A stretch of DNA of 64,000 bases from Streptomyces sp. NBC_01478. GTDB lineage: Bacteria; Actinomycetota; Actinomycetes; Streptomycetales; Streptomycetaceae. Positions 1 through 8,035 of this stretch are shown one piece after another. The stretch is from the NCBI RefSeq assembly GCF_036227225.1, contig NZ_CP109444.1:8289501-8353500 (forward strand), written 5' to 3'. Numbering within the stretch: position 1 is the first letter of the stretch; each line of letters opens with the position of its first letter. The translations under genes and the position numbers were made by a program. Under the pieces are notes generated by a model. The model was not told the origin of the DNA. It did not search any database and worked only from the letters and a program-made list of their open reading frames with translations.

Positions 1-562
1 TGCCGGGCGCGATCTCGATAACCCGCAGCGGCTGCCCGCACGCCTCCAGTCGCAAGGTCTGCGCCACTACGTGAGCTCCGTGCTTGGCCGCGCTGTAGCC
101 GCCTCCGCCCTCGTAGCAGGTGAACGACGCGGTGGAGGAAACGACGACGACCGTACCGTCGCCGCTGGCCAGCAGTTGAGGCATCAGGCTCTGCGTCACG
201 TGCAGGGCGCCCAGCACATTGACCTCGTACATGCGCCGCCAGTCGTCCGGGTCGGCCTGGGCGATTTCCTCGGTTCCGTACGCGCCACCCGCGATGTTCA
301 CCAAGACGTCGCAGCTCTCCACCTGCTCAGCGAACGCGGTGACGGCCTCGCGGTCGGTCACGTCCAGCGGGTGGACCCGTGCCGTTCCACCGTCCGTCCG
401 GACCTCCTTGGCGAGCGCCTCCAGGCGATCGGCCCTGCGCGCCGCGAGCACCACCGTGAAGCCGGCCCGAGCCAACTCCCTCGCGGTGGCGGCGCCGATG
501 CCGCTGCTCGCACCAGTGATCACCGCCGTGCGCTGCGTCGGGTCTTGGGTGGGTATTGCCAT
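1..562 (-). CDS. SDR family oxidoreductase (partial, C-terminus outside window)
   Basis: NAD(P)-dependent short-chain dehydrogenase/reductase. The reverse strand opens with MAIPTQ and runs into a Rossmann motif TGASSGIG at about residues 17-24. A ladder of SDR landmarks follows: a D in LDVTD, a VN-(I/A)-GG turn, the catalytic Ser in VVSSTASF, and the catalytic YSAAK tetrad segment. The reading frame is open to the window edge, so the last part of the protein is missing. It is transcribed divergently from the ArsR gene, with about 85 bp between them, so ArsR probably controls it. The substrate cannot be deduced. Confidence 0.9.
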   Translation of the reverse strand, partial: MAIPTQDPTQRTAVITGASSGIGAATARELARAGFTVVLAARRADRLEALAKEVRTDGGTARVHPLDVTDREAVTAFAEQVESCDVLVNIAGGAYGTEEIAQADPDDWRRMYEVNVLGALHVTQSLMPQLLASGDGTVVVVSSTASFTCYEGGGGYSAAKHGAHVVAQTLRLEACGQPLRVIEIAPG

Positions 563-610
563 CGATTGATCCCCCACACGTCCTGATTCGACGGGCATCT
601 AAACAGGTGA

Positions 611-654
611 TCTTGGCATCGAGGTCAACCGGTGTCAACATAGACACATGTCAA
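611..654. promoter_or_regulatory. Divergent promoter region with TGTCAA direct repeats at the arsR start
   Basis: The ArsR start codon has no purine-rich ribosome-binding site upstream. A TTGGCA hexamer lies at 613-618, with a weak -10-like CAACAT 17 bp further on (636-641). That would place transcription initiation at or next to the ATG, suggesting a leaderless transcript. Two TGTCAA copies (633-638 and 649-654) flank the start. They could be half-sites for autoregulation, but as direct rather than inverted repeats they are only weak evidence of an ArsR operator. Confidence 0.35.
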
Positions 655-1025
655 ATCTTCAGGAGAAGGTGGCCGCGCTCCCGGCCGAGCCGTGCTGCCC
701 GGCCCTGACCGAGCGGGAGCTGACGGTAGAGGAGGCCGAGATCACCGCCGCCATGTTCAAGGCGCTCGGTGACCCGGTCCGGCTGCGCCTCTTCTCCAAG
801 GTGGCCTCCCACCCGGACAACGAGGCCTGCGTGTGCGACATCTCCGACGTGGGCGTCTCGCAACCGACGGTTTCCCACCACCTCAAGAAGCTGAAAGAAG
901 CCGGGCTGCTTCTCGCCGAGCGGCGCGGCACGTGGGTGTACTACCGCGTCGAGCCTTCCGTCCTCGCGGCGATGGGGCACCTTCTGACGCCTTCGCCTGA
1001 GCGAGCGGCTGTCACCGCGGCTTGA
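648..1025 (+). CDS. ArsR/SmtB family winged-helix metalloregulator
   Basis: A 125-residue DNA-binding repressor of the ArsR/SmtB type. The wHTH core is clear: ALGDPVRLRLFSKV leads to EACVCDI, then VSQPTVSHHLKKLKEAGLL (recognition helix), then a wing around ERRGTWVYYRV. The CVC of EACVCDI sits at the ELCVCDL position that binds As(III)/Sb(III) in classical ArsR, and a further Cys pair (PCCP) lies near residue 16. It may therefore sense a thiophilic metalloid. No arsenic resistance genes are adjacent; the only divergent partner is the SDR gene. The ATG start is preferred although it lacks a Shine-Dalgarno sequence. Confidence 0.9.
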   Translation: MSNLQEKVAALPAEPCCPALTERELTVEEAEITAAMFKALGDPVRLRLFSKVASHPDNEACVCDISDVGVSQPTVSHHLKKLKEAGLLLAERRGTWVYYRVEPSVLAAMGHLLTPSPERAAVTAA

Positions 1026-1096
1026 CGAGGAGCCCCTGCCGCGGCGTTCTTTTGAGCCTCGGTTTGGGGCACGCGGAGGGTCCCATGCGGGAGGAG

Positions 1097-1498
1097 TCAA
1101 CTCGCCGCCCGCGCGAACGAGATCTCCACGCGCCGATTCTCTCGTCGACCGGCCTCCGTCGCGTTTGAGGCGACCGGCCGCCGCTCGCCGAATCCTCGCG
1201 TCTCGAAGGCGACCGTTGACGGAAGGGCGTCGGCCAGCACAGCTTGCACGGCGTTGGCGCGTTGCTGGGACAGGGCGTCGCCGTGTGCGGAAGAGCCGAG
1301 ATCATCGGTGAACCCGAAGACACGGACCCTCGTCACTGCTTGCTGCTCAATCTCCGCGGCGATCGTGGTGAGGCGGGACTGCGCCGAACTGCTCAGCTGT
1401 GAGCTGTCCTTGGCGAACAACACCTCCGACTGGAGCGCGTACGTCACTTCCGTGTCCGTCTCCACGCGGCGTTCGGTGGAGCAGGTGCGAGGCATCAC
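1097..1498 (-). pseudogene. OmpA-family C-terminal domain protein, 5' truncated at the transposon edge
   Basis: The protein has the peptidoglycan-binding OmpA/MotB C-terminal fold: EVLFAKDSSQL, then VRVFGFTDDLGSSAHGDALSQQRANAV, then RGFGERRPVASNATEAGRRENRRVEI. The N-terminal signal and linker expected in actinobacterial members are absent. Recognisable sequence begins abruptly a few residues after the first possible start, and an in-frame TGA lies immediately upstream of that GTG. The break coincides with the end of tniQ1 and a 12-bp repeat at 1502, so insertion or deletion at the transposon edge probably removed the 5' half. No N-terminal remainder was found beyond the other edge near 10.15 kb. 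Confidence 0.7.
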
Positions 1499-3485
1499 GC
1501 GCTCTCAGCGCAGGAGGTAAGGAGGTAAGGAGGGACCGTGCGTCAGCACCATGATCTGTACTTCCGAGTGCGTCCCCTGCGTCAATACGGCTGCTGAGTT
1601 CGTGCACGTACGTGTGTAGCCGCCGACGCAGTTCAAGGCGCCCGCCGCGCTGGTTGGCGGGCGTGAAGCACTTCGAAACCTCGTCGATCACGGGCCCGGC
1701 GTCCGTACCGGATCGCCGCCACCTCTGCAGGAGTGGGCAGAGCAGATACTCGGCCTGAGTGACCTCCGCCCAGACCATGACGGTGCCGATCGCCGCTCCG
1801 TGTCGGGAAGTGAGACGGTCGCCTTGAGCGAGCCCGGAGCACAGCGCGAGCCAATCTTCGTACGGCAGCGTCCAGTTGGCCATGAAGCGGCGGCGGTGCG
1901 CGTAGTTCGTCCGCTGTGGCAGCCTATCGAGATAGTCGGCGAGCTGATCCGTCGCATGCTCGAAGCGGGGCCACAAGTCGGCGCCACCGAACTGACAGCG
2001 GAGTTTGTTCAGTGTGCTCAAGGCCCGGCTCTCCGGGATGTCGAGTACCCGGGCGGACTCGCGCCACGAACCGCCCGCGGTCATTTCCATGAGCTTGAGT
2101 GAGGCTGCTCGGCGCAGATGGCGCACGGTGTAGATGCCTGCGCCCGGCACATCCTCGGCGAAGTCTGTGAAGTAGGTGTCATACCAGTCCTGGGGAATCT
2201 GGGGAGGTACTTCATCGGCGGTGAAGCGGCAGTCGCGAGAGGGGGCGCGCAAGTTGGCGTACTCAAGCGGGCCGGCGGCGTAGAAGCCGTGCAGGCGTCG
2301 GGCCATGGCTCGGGCCAGGGGCGGGGAGAGCCCGGGGCGGCTGAAGAACGAGCGGGAGGCGCCGCTGGGGGCGTGCTCGAACGCGTACTGAGCCAGCGGC
2401 CGTATGCGCTCGCGCAGCGCGGTGGTGTCAGGAGCTTCGAGGTGCAGGGCTTCAGCAGTCAGAAGCAGTGCCCCGCATTCCGCACTGCCTTGGGGTGCGC
2501 TCCACAGCGGCGAGAAGAGGGAGTGCGTTCTGGCTGGTGTGGACTTCGACGTGATCTGGAGGGGAGCGATGTGATCGTCGATGAGTGCGGCAAGCGTGCG
2601 GGAGGGAACCAGGTCACGGGCGGCGGGCCAGCTCAGTTTGATCAACTGGGCGGTGTCCACCAGGTCTTGGAATGTGAGGACCTTCGGATTCCGGATGTTG
2701 CGCGTGTGCGGCGGTGGAACGCGCAGGCGGTGGTCGAGCCGTGCTTGCAGTTCCAACAGCCGCGCGTGATCAGCAGCAGGTAGGTCGCGGTAGGGATAGG
2801 GGGTTGCGTCGTCAAGGCGGGCGCCGCAGGGCCGCGTGTGACTGCCCCCGTCAACGATGCGGTTGCGGCACTGGAGCGGGTGCATCTGGTGGGTGCTGGT
2901 CGGCAGGGCGAGCAGCGCCGCGCGGCCCTTGTAGACCTGGCGGTTCTGAGGAGATGCGCAGCCGGGGCAGCTGCTGGAGAGGAGTTGCTGGTGGGCCGTG
3001 CAGGCGAAGACCACGGGGAGGTGCCAGCGGAGCTTCCATGCTCCGCCGTAGGCGTCCTGGACGGAGTCGCCGTCCCCGCGGAGGCAGGCTGGACAGTAAC
3101 GGCTGGAAAAGGTTACGACCCAGCGGTCGCTGTACACATCCCTGATGCTGCCGAAGAACGCTCCCCTTCTGCGAGCTGTAGCTGCGTCGGCCGGGCTGCG
3201 GCCGGCACGCAGCGCCGGGTAGACGTCGGCGTACCGGCGCAGACCAAGGGCGTTGACCTCGGCCAGAGACAGACATGTCGCACGAGCGAACTCCGTGGCC
3301 GCTTCCTCGGGCAGGCCAAGCAGGTGGTCGGGGAGGAGACGGCCTCGGCGGCCGTCGTGGATTCCGCAGAGTTCGGCGATGCGGCCTGGGGAGCGGTTGA
3401 GGCGAAAGGCGAGGCGGAGCAGGAAACCAGGCAGTGACTCCTCGGGCAGGGGCGCGAGGCTGCGGGCCAAGGGCCGGTGCGCCAC
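1347..3485 (-). CDS. tniQ: TniQ/TnsD-like target-selection protein (TniQ1), 3' end fused into flanking DNA
   Basis: TniQ family protein that in Tn7-like systems recognises or recruits the target and activates TnsC. The N-terminus has the family signature: LPEESLPGFLLRLA, then two zinc ligand pairs with spacing C131-x2-C134 and C162-x2-H165/C173-x2-C176 in the sequence RYCPACL to CPGC. A second Cys-rich patch and a long helical C-terminus follow, as in TnsD. It is colinear with TniQ2 but divergent. The GTG start lies 5 bp after the tnsC stop. Similarity to TniQ2 fades near 1510; beyond that the frame runs about 50 codons through the OmpA remnant in another frame before stopping, so the natural stop appears lost. 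Confidence 0.85.
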   Translation of the reverse strand: MAHRPLARSLAPLPEESLPGFLLRLAFRLNRSPGRIAELCGIHDGRRGRLLPDHLLGLPEEAATEFARATCLSLAEVNALGLRRYADVYPALRAGRSPADAATARRRGAFFGSIRDVYSDRWVVTFSSRYCPACLRGDGDSVQDAYGGAWKLRWHLPVVFACTAHQQLLSSSCPGCASPQNRQVYKGRAALLALPTSTHQMHPLQCRNRIVDGGSHTRPCGARLDDATPYPYRDLPAADHARLLELQARLDHRLRVPPPHTRNIRNPKVLTFQDLVDTAQLIKLSWPAARDLVPSRTLAALIDDHIAPLQITSKSTPARTHSLFSPLWSAPQGSAECGALLLTAEALHLEAPDTTALRERIRPLAQYAFEHAPSGASRSFFSRPGLSPPLARAMARRLHGFYAAGPLEYANLRAPSRDCRFTADEVPPQIPQDWYDTYFTDFAEDVPGAGIYTVRHLRRAASLKLMEMTAGGSWRESARVLDIPESRALSTLNKLRCQFGGADLWPRFEHATDQLADYLDRLPQRTNYAHRRRFMANWTLPYEDWLALCSGLAQGDRLTSRHGAAIGTVMVWAEVTQAEYLLCPLLQRWRRSGTDAGPVIDEVSKCFTPANQRGGRLELRRRLHTYVHELSSRIDAGDALGSTDHGADARSLLTSLPPALRARDASHLLHRTPRGDGHGSDVRAPVGGVVRQGQLTAEQFGAVPPHHDRRGD
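1502..1513 (+). repeat. Candidate left terminal inverted repeat CTCTCAGCGCAG
   Basis: The 12-mer reads inwards at the left edge of the transposon, immediately beside the truncated OmpA gene, and is found inverted at 10142-10153. It overlaps the last tniQ1 codons. It does not begin with the TGT typical of Tn7 relatives, so it is only a candidate terminus. Confidence 0.4.
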
Positions 3486-3490
3486 CTCAG

Positions 3491-4744
3491 TCAGCCGGCC
3501 TCGCCAGTTGCAGCAGGACCGTCGTCGTCGAAGACGGTATCGCGGCCCCTCGGCTTCTTTCCTTCTGAAGTGGGCTTGTGGGCAGGGATCTTGGGCTGCT
3601 CGCCGGACTCTGCGTCCAGGTCGGGCATGTCGCCCGGGGTGACGGTGAACTGGTTGAAGAGGTCCTTCGTCAGCCGCTCGCTCTTGTCCGCGATGGCTCG
3701 GCGACAGCCGTGCTGGACGAGCTTTTCCAGGATGCCGACCACGCCTCCGGTCCGGTTGTACAAGTACTCGGGCACGTCGCCCTGGGTGAGCATCCCGGCA
3801 GTGTTGTTCAGCAGCCGCAACTCACCTTCCAGACGTAGGAGATGGGCCATCCAGGCCTCCATCTCCGCAGGTGTGACGTATCTGAACGGCCCGAGGTCGA
3901 CGACTTGGAAGCGGCGTTCGTGCTGGCTGGCGGCGTGGTCGTTGGGGCTGCGGCCGCGGTCCTTGACCGGCTCGTAGATCCACTCCTGGGTCTTGGGGTC
4001 GCGGCGGCCCTCGCGCAGCAGGCCCGAGGTGGGGATGCCGACGCCGACGAGGACGAGGGTGACGGGCATGCTCATCATTTCGCGGATCAGGTCGAGGACG
4101 TCCTGGTCGGCCTCCCGGTGGAGCTTGAGGCGGGTGATGTCGTCGATCACGAGGGCTTTCGTGGCGTGCTCGATAACCGCGGTCTTGACCGTGCGCACAA
4201 GGTCTTCCAAGCGCATCCCCTTGTAGTCCTCGCCGTAGAAGTCAAGGATCCGCTGGCAGGTGGAGATGGGCGTGGCCCTGACCGGGCACCGTACGTAGGC
4301 GACGGGGGCGACCAGGTCGCGGGTGCCGGGCATGGCGTCGGGGTTCACGTAGTTGTGGAGGGCCAGCCACTCCTCCTGGAAGACGGACAGGGCTTCGCAG
4401 ATCGTCTCGGTCTTGCCCTGGGCGCCGTCGCCGTTGACCATGATGCCGCCGCGGGTCCCGGCCTTGTGACTGTAGGCGCCGTCCTCGACCCGGGCGAGCA
4501 CCGCGTGGTCGACGCGTTCGCTCATGGGAGTGGCCTGGATCGGCAGGGAGCTGTGCGTCGCGAGTCGATGAAGGTCGTGGATGCGCTGTCGGCGCGGCGA
4601 CAGGCGGCCGTACTCCTCAGCTATGAGGATCGGCGCCGGGACGAAGGTGTTGCGGGTCTCGCACCATCGGTTCCAGCCTTCGAACGTGGTGCGGTCCACC
4701 GCCGGGCCAGGGAGGAACGACAGCGGGTTCTGCTTCGAGGTCAC
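3491..4744 (-). CDS. tnsC: TnsC/TniB-like AAA+ ATPase
   Basis: A 417-residue AAA+ regulator of Tn7-type transposition that links target selectors (TniQ) to the TnsA-TnsB transposase. Walker A is GDGAQGKT at about residues 104-111; Walker B is the hydrophobic strand ALVIDD near residue 197; a sensor-like segment LVLVGVGIPTSG follows. Its ATG overlaps the tnsB stop as ATGA, which implies translational coupling. The C-terminal tail is rich in lysine, proline and acidic residues. Length and motifs match TniB/TnsC proteins from Tn5053- and Tn7-type elements; linkage to tnsA makes the Tn7-like reading preferable. Confidence 0.9.
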   Translation of the reverse strand: MTSKQNPLSFLPGPAVDRTTFEGWNRWCETRNTFVPAPILIAEEYGRLSPRRQRIHDLHRLATHSSLPIQATPMSERVDHAVLARVEDGAYSHKAGTRGGIMVNGDGAQGKTETICEALSVFQEEWLALHNYVNPDAMPGTRDLVAPVAYVRCPVRATPISTCQRILDFYGEDYKGMRLEDLVRTVKTAVIEHATKALVIDDITRLKLHREADQDVLDLIREMMSMPVTLVLVGVGIPTSGLLREGRRDPKTQEWIYEPVKDRGRSPNDHAASQHERRFQVVDLGPFRYVTPAEMEAWMAHLLRLEGELRLLNNTAGMLTQGDVPEYLYNRTGGVVGILEKLVQHGCRRAIADKSERLTKDLFNQFTVTPGDMPDLDAESGEQPKIPAHKPTSEGKKPRGRDTVFDDDGPAATGEAG

Positions 4745-7119
4745 TGGCTGGCCTCTTCCTCGGCCTCGCCGGCCGTGATGGTGGCGTCGTCATCGTCGAA
4801 GTCGTCATCTAGCAGCGCCAACAGGCTTGAAGAGCGCAGCCGTTCGGAGAGATCGGGGGGTGTGGAAAGCTGGTTGGGGACCGCGGCTTCGCGGCGGCGT
4901 CGGCGTTCGCTGTTCACCGCATCGTGGACTTGCTGAGCGCGACCCTTCGGGCGCAGTGGTACGACCTTGGCGTCGGGGGAATCGGCCCGCGCCGAGGGAA
5001 CAGGGGCGGGCTGCGCCGGTGGTTCCTTCTTGACCGCGTTCGCGGGGCGGTCGGCGGCCGCCGAGGCCGCCTGGGCGACTTCACGTGCGTGCTCGGTGCG
5101 CTGTCGCTTGGAGAGCTGGGTGGGCCATTTCTCGACCGGGATGTTGCCGCCGATCAACTTAAGCAGCACCGGGAGGAGTTCGGTGTCCGCCTTCGGCGCC
5201 AGGCCCCTCTTGCGGAGTTCCCGCATGGCCTCACGCACGCGGGCGTCACTGAAGGCGGGCACCTCGCCCTCCTCGGACAGACCAGTCCAGCGCAGTGTGT
5301 GCCAGTCGTGTGTATTCGGGTCCTGGAAGAAGACGAAGCACGGATCGCGCGGGTCGCGGTGGACGACGTACTTGTTCTTGTTCCTCCCACCGCGCCGGGA
5401 CAACTCGCCGCGGTAGGGATCCAGGGCCGCCCCGTCGTACCAGAGGTTCTTGATCTTCACGCCTCGCTTGCCGTGGATCATGACCTTGTGCCGCGGCAGG
5501 AGCTGGTAGTAGAGCTCGGCGGGCGGGATCCGCAGGGCGAAGCCGCCCTGGGACATCGCCGCAGCGAACAGGCTGTTGGGGCTGTGGTCGCCGCGCGGGT
5601 CCCAGCTCGGGGCGTACGATCCGAAGCGCCGGTTCTGCCAGGTCTCCACGACCCAGGTGGCGATGAGGTGTTCCATCTCCGTCACGGTCAGACAGGCATC
5701 CGCCTCCGGGTCCACGCCACGGTCAGCGACGTCTGTGCCCTGGTAGCCGAGCAGGAGGGCGAACAGCAGCGACCTGATGGCGCCGAACGTCCGCTCCACG
5801 GAGTGCTTGTCGGTGGGGCGCAGGACGCGGCTGGGCTTGATGTTCGCCTTGATGACCCGCTGCACCTCGACCAGGTGGTGGTTGCGGTAGACGGAGCCAT
5901 GATCGGTGGTGACAGTCTCGGGAGCGAAGAACGGCAGTCCGGCGACCTCGTACCCGGCGAACTCCGCGACCACCGTGTTGGGGACGCCGGGGTAGGCCCA
6001 CTCCACGGCCTTGCCCCAGTCCGGGCGCATCGGCAGCGGCATCATCATGTCCCGCAGCACCATCGCCACATCGATCGACTTGTCGGAGACAAGGCTGAGC
6101 CGGAACGCCACAATCGAGCGGGTGTAGACGTCCACGGCCAGCGTCAGATGCACGGACACCGGGTCACCGAACACGTTGTCCAACACCTTCACCGGCAACA
6201 CCGTGCTGTCCAGCGCCACCACCTGGCCAGGCCGGTGCACCACGATGTGCCGGCCGGTCGCGTACTGCTTTGCCTTCGCCGCCGAGCGTGCGTAGCGCTG
6301 CCGCGCCCCGTTGGAGCCGAACCACTCCTTCCAGATGGCCCGCAGGGTGTCGTAGTTGGGGATCTTCACGGTTGCTGTATCAGCGGGTTCAGCGGCGGTG
6401 GGTTCGGCGTCCGATGAGCTGAAGACCTCGCTCACGTACTGGTGGATGAGTCGCTCTTTGTCCCGCATAGTCAGCTTCGAGCGGCGATCCGTAGCCTCGG
6501 CGTACACCGCGAACAGCGCCTCGCGCAGTTCGGGGGAGATCGCATGCCCGGTCGCTTCGCGCAACCATCGGTCGTCCGCGACGCCGATCGGACCGTACTT
6601 CGCCCGTGCCGTGTCCCAGCGGATCAGCGTGCGCACACTCGCCCGATGCAGCCCGTCCGCCTTCGCCTGCGTGGGGGCTTCGGCTGCGGCTTTCCGCAGC
6701 TCTCTCGCTTTCGCCTGCCGACGCTGGGTCAGCGTCGTGGTCTCCGGGTCGTACTGCGGACGCGGTTCATGCGGGAGTGCGTCGAGCGGATCGCCGCTGC
6801 GATACCCCGTCTCGGCCTCCCGCAGGTGCTCCATGCGAAGCATGACGATCTCGCGTTGGTGCTCCTCCAGGTCATCCATCGCCTTGGGCTGCCGACCCCG
6901 GTCCGCGGCCGGCAGGCCAGTGCGGGTCCGTGTGGAGGGGCGGCAGTCCGGGCGATGCATCAGTTCGCTCAGCGAGGTCTTCCACGTCTCGCCGTCTTCG
7001 TCGACGAGCGTGACCCTCCCGAGATGGGGCAGGCAGGACTTGATCTGCCACGCACTGCCGCCGATGATCAACTCGGAGCCCGGCGTCAGGTTCCACATGG
7101 GATCGAGTGCGGTGATCAC
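4741..7119 (-). CDS. tnsB: TnsB-like DDE transposase (Mu/Tn7 integrase core)
   Basis: A transposase of about 792 residues that binds the ends and performs 3' strand cleavage and joining. The DDE triad is readable: Asp in VVALDSTVLPV, Asp in ETVTTDHGSVY, and Glu in KHSVERTFGAIRSLL. Mu-type C-terminal beta-barrel sequence and a very acidic tail (LLDDDFDDDD) follow; the tail is suited to TnsC contact. The GTG start forms a GTGA overlap with the tnsA stop and gives translation beginning at VITALDPMWNLT. An ATG seven codons downstream (7098) is an alternative. N-terminal helices hold the expected HTH end-binding domains. Confidence 0.9.
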   Translation of the reverse strand: MITALDPMWNLTPGSELIIGGSAWQIKSCLPHLGRVTLVDEDGETWKTSLSELMHRPDCRPSTRTRTGLPAADRGRQPKAMDDLEEHQREIVMLRMEHLREAETGYRSGDPLDALPHEPRPQYDPETTTLTQRRQAKARELRKAAAEAPTQAKADGLHRASVRTLIRWDTARAKYGPIGVADDRWLREATGHAISPELREALFAVYAEATDRRSKLTMRDKERLIHQYVSEVFSSSDAEPTAAEPADTATVKIPNYDTLRAIWKEWFGSNGARQRYARSAAKAKQYATGRHIVVHRPGQVVALDSTVLPVKVLDNVFGDPVSVHLTLAVDVYTRSIVAFRLSLVSDKSIDVAMVLRDMMMPLPMRPDWGKAVEWAYPGVPNTVVAEFAGYEVAGLPFFAPETVTTDHGSVYRNHHLVEVQRVIKANIKPSRVLRPTDKHSVERTFGAIRSLLFALLLGYQGTDVADRGVDPEADACLTVTEMEHLIATWVVETWQNRRFGSYAPSWDPRGDHSPNSLFAAAMSQGGFALRIPPAELYYQLLPRHKVMIHGKRGVKIKNLWYDGAALDPYRGELSRRGGRNKNKYVVHRDPRDPCFVFFQDPNTHDWHTLRWTGLSEEGEVPAFSDARVREAMRELRKRGLAPKADTELLPVLLKLIGGNIPVEKWPTQLSKRQRTEHAREVAQAASAAADRPANAVKKEPPAQPAPVPSARADSPDAKVVPLRPKGRAQQVHDAVNSERRRRREAAVPNQLSTPPDLSERLRSSSLLALLDDDFDDDDATITAGEAEEEASQ

Positions 7120-7997
7120 TGCGGCAGATCCCGGTGATGCTGCTGGGGAGCCAGCCGAACCAGGCTCGCATCCCCGAACGGCCCGGAGAGATCCACGCCG
7201 AGGTGGCGATGCCACAGCAGGTGAATCGCATGGGCCCGGGCGATTGCCGGGATTCGGCAGCGTTCCGCCAACTCGCCGAACGGCAACGGGCCTTGCGCTG
7301 CCGCCTTCCGTAACTGTCCCTGAATTCCCAGAACATCCGGCAGCGGGCGCCGCTCCGCGGAGAGCGCATCCACGTTCGTCCACACGTGTTGACGCCACCC
7401 CGCCACGACGCCGTACTGCCAGCCCGCCGACAGCGCGACCTCCGCCGTGCCGGCGAACTTCAGCGCATCCTCCGGCTTGATCCGGTCGGCTGGCCGCACG
7501 TCGATCAGGAAGAGCCCGGACTCCGTCACCAGCAGGAAGTCCGGGGTGTGCCGGATCGCCTTGCCTTCGGAGAGGAACCGCAGCCGGAACGGCTGGCACA
7601 GGGCCTCCACCAGGCCGGCGGCGAAGTCGGCGACCAGCAGCAGCCGCTCCTCTTCATGGCTCTCGAAACCGTGGTGCCGGTCCGTCGCCATCAAGTATTC
7701 GAGCCCGGGGCGGTGGAACTGGTCCGTGCGCCAGGTGAAGCGGCGTACCGGAACGCTCCGCCGGAGATCCACCTTGTCCAGGTCGCGCACCGGGCTGGTG
7801 ATCGGAGTCTGGCCGAACTTCCAGGTCGTGCTCCAGCAAACCGGCCATGCATTGTTGAGGTCCAAGGCCTGCGCGTAGTCCGTGAACCCCGTATCTAGCA
7901 CGGCGAGATCCTCCAGGGTGCATGCATCCGACCATGCGGGACTCGAGGGCACTGCCGCTGTCAATCGCAAACTTCGCCTGAAATCGGTCGAGTTCAC
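7116..7997 (-). CDS. tnsA: TnsA-like heteromeric transposase endonuclease subunit
   Basis: A 293-residue PD-(D/E)XK nuclease that cuts the 5' ends of the element, giving cut-and-paste movement. Visible active-site elements are Glu in HEEERLLLVADF, Asp in HTPDFLLV, and the final strand LFLIDVRPAD, where Tn7 TnsA has Gln-x-Lys; here the basic position is Arg. A winged-helix-like C-terminus (RCRIPAIARAHAIHLLWHRHL) matches the TnsC-binding part of TnsA. The GTG start is supported by an AGGAG about 6 nt upstream. It sits between tniQ2 (38-bp gap) and tnsB (4-nt overlap). Similar actinobacterial proteins carry this name in annotations. Confidence 0.85.
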   Translation of the reverse strand: MNSTDFRRSLRLTAAVPSSPAWSDACTLEDLAVLDTGFTDYAQALDLNNAWPVCWSTTWKFGQTPITSPVRDLDKVDLRRSVPVRRFTWRTDQFHRPGLEYLMATDRHHGFESHEEERLLLVADFAAGLVEALCQPFRLRFLSEGKAIRHTPDFLLVTESGLFLIDVRPADRIKPEDALKFAGTAEVALSAGWQYGVVAGWRQHVWTNVDALSAERRPLPDVLGIQGQLRKAAAQGPLPFGELAERCRIPAIARAHAIHLLWHRHLGVDLSGPFGDASLVRLAPQQHHRDLPQ

Positions 7998-8035
7998 CTG
8001 CGGCTCCTCTGGCCTTTTGTCTCATGATCCGAATC

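Noticed and set aside
1513..1534. GGAGGTAA microrepeat (2.75 copies) just inside the left edge
   Set aside because: It lies in the tniQ1 coding end, is not found at the right edge, and is too short to be a TnsB-site array.
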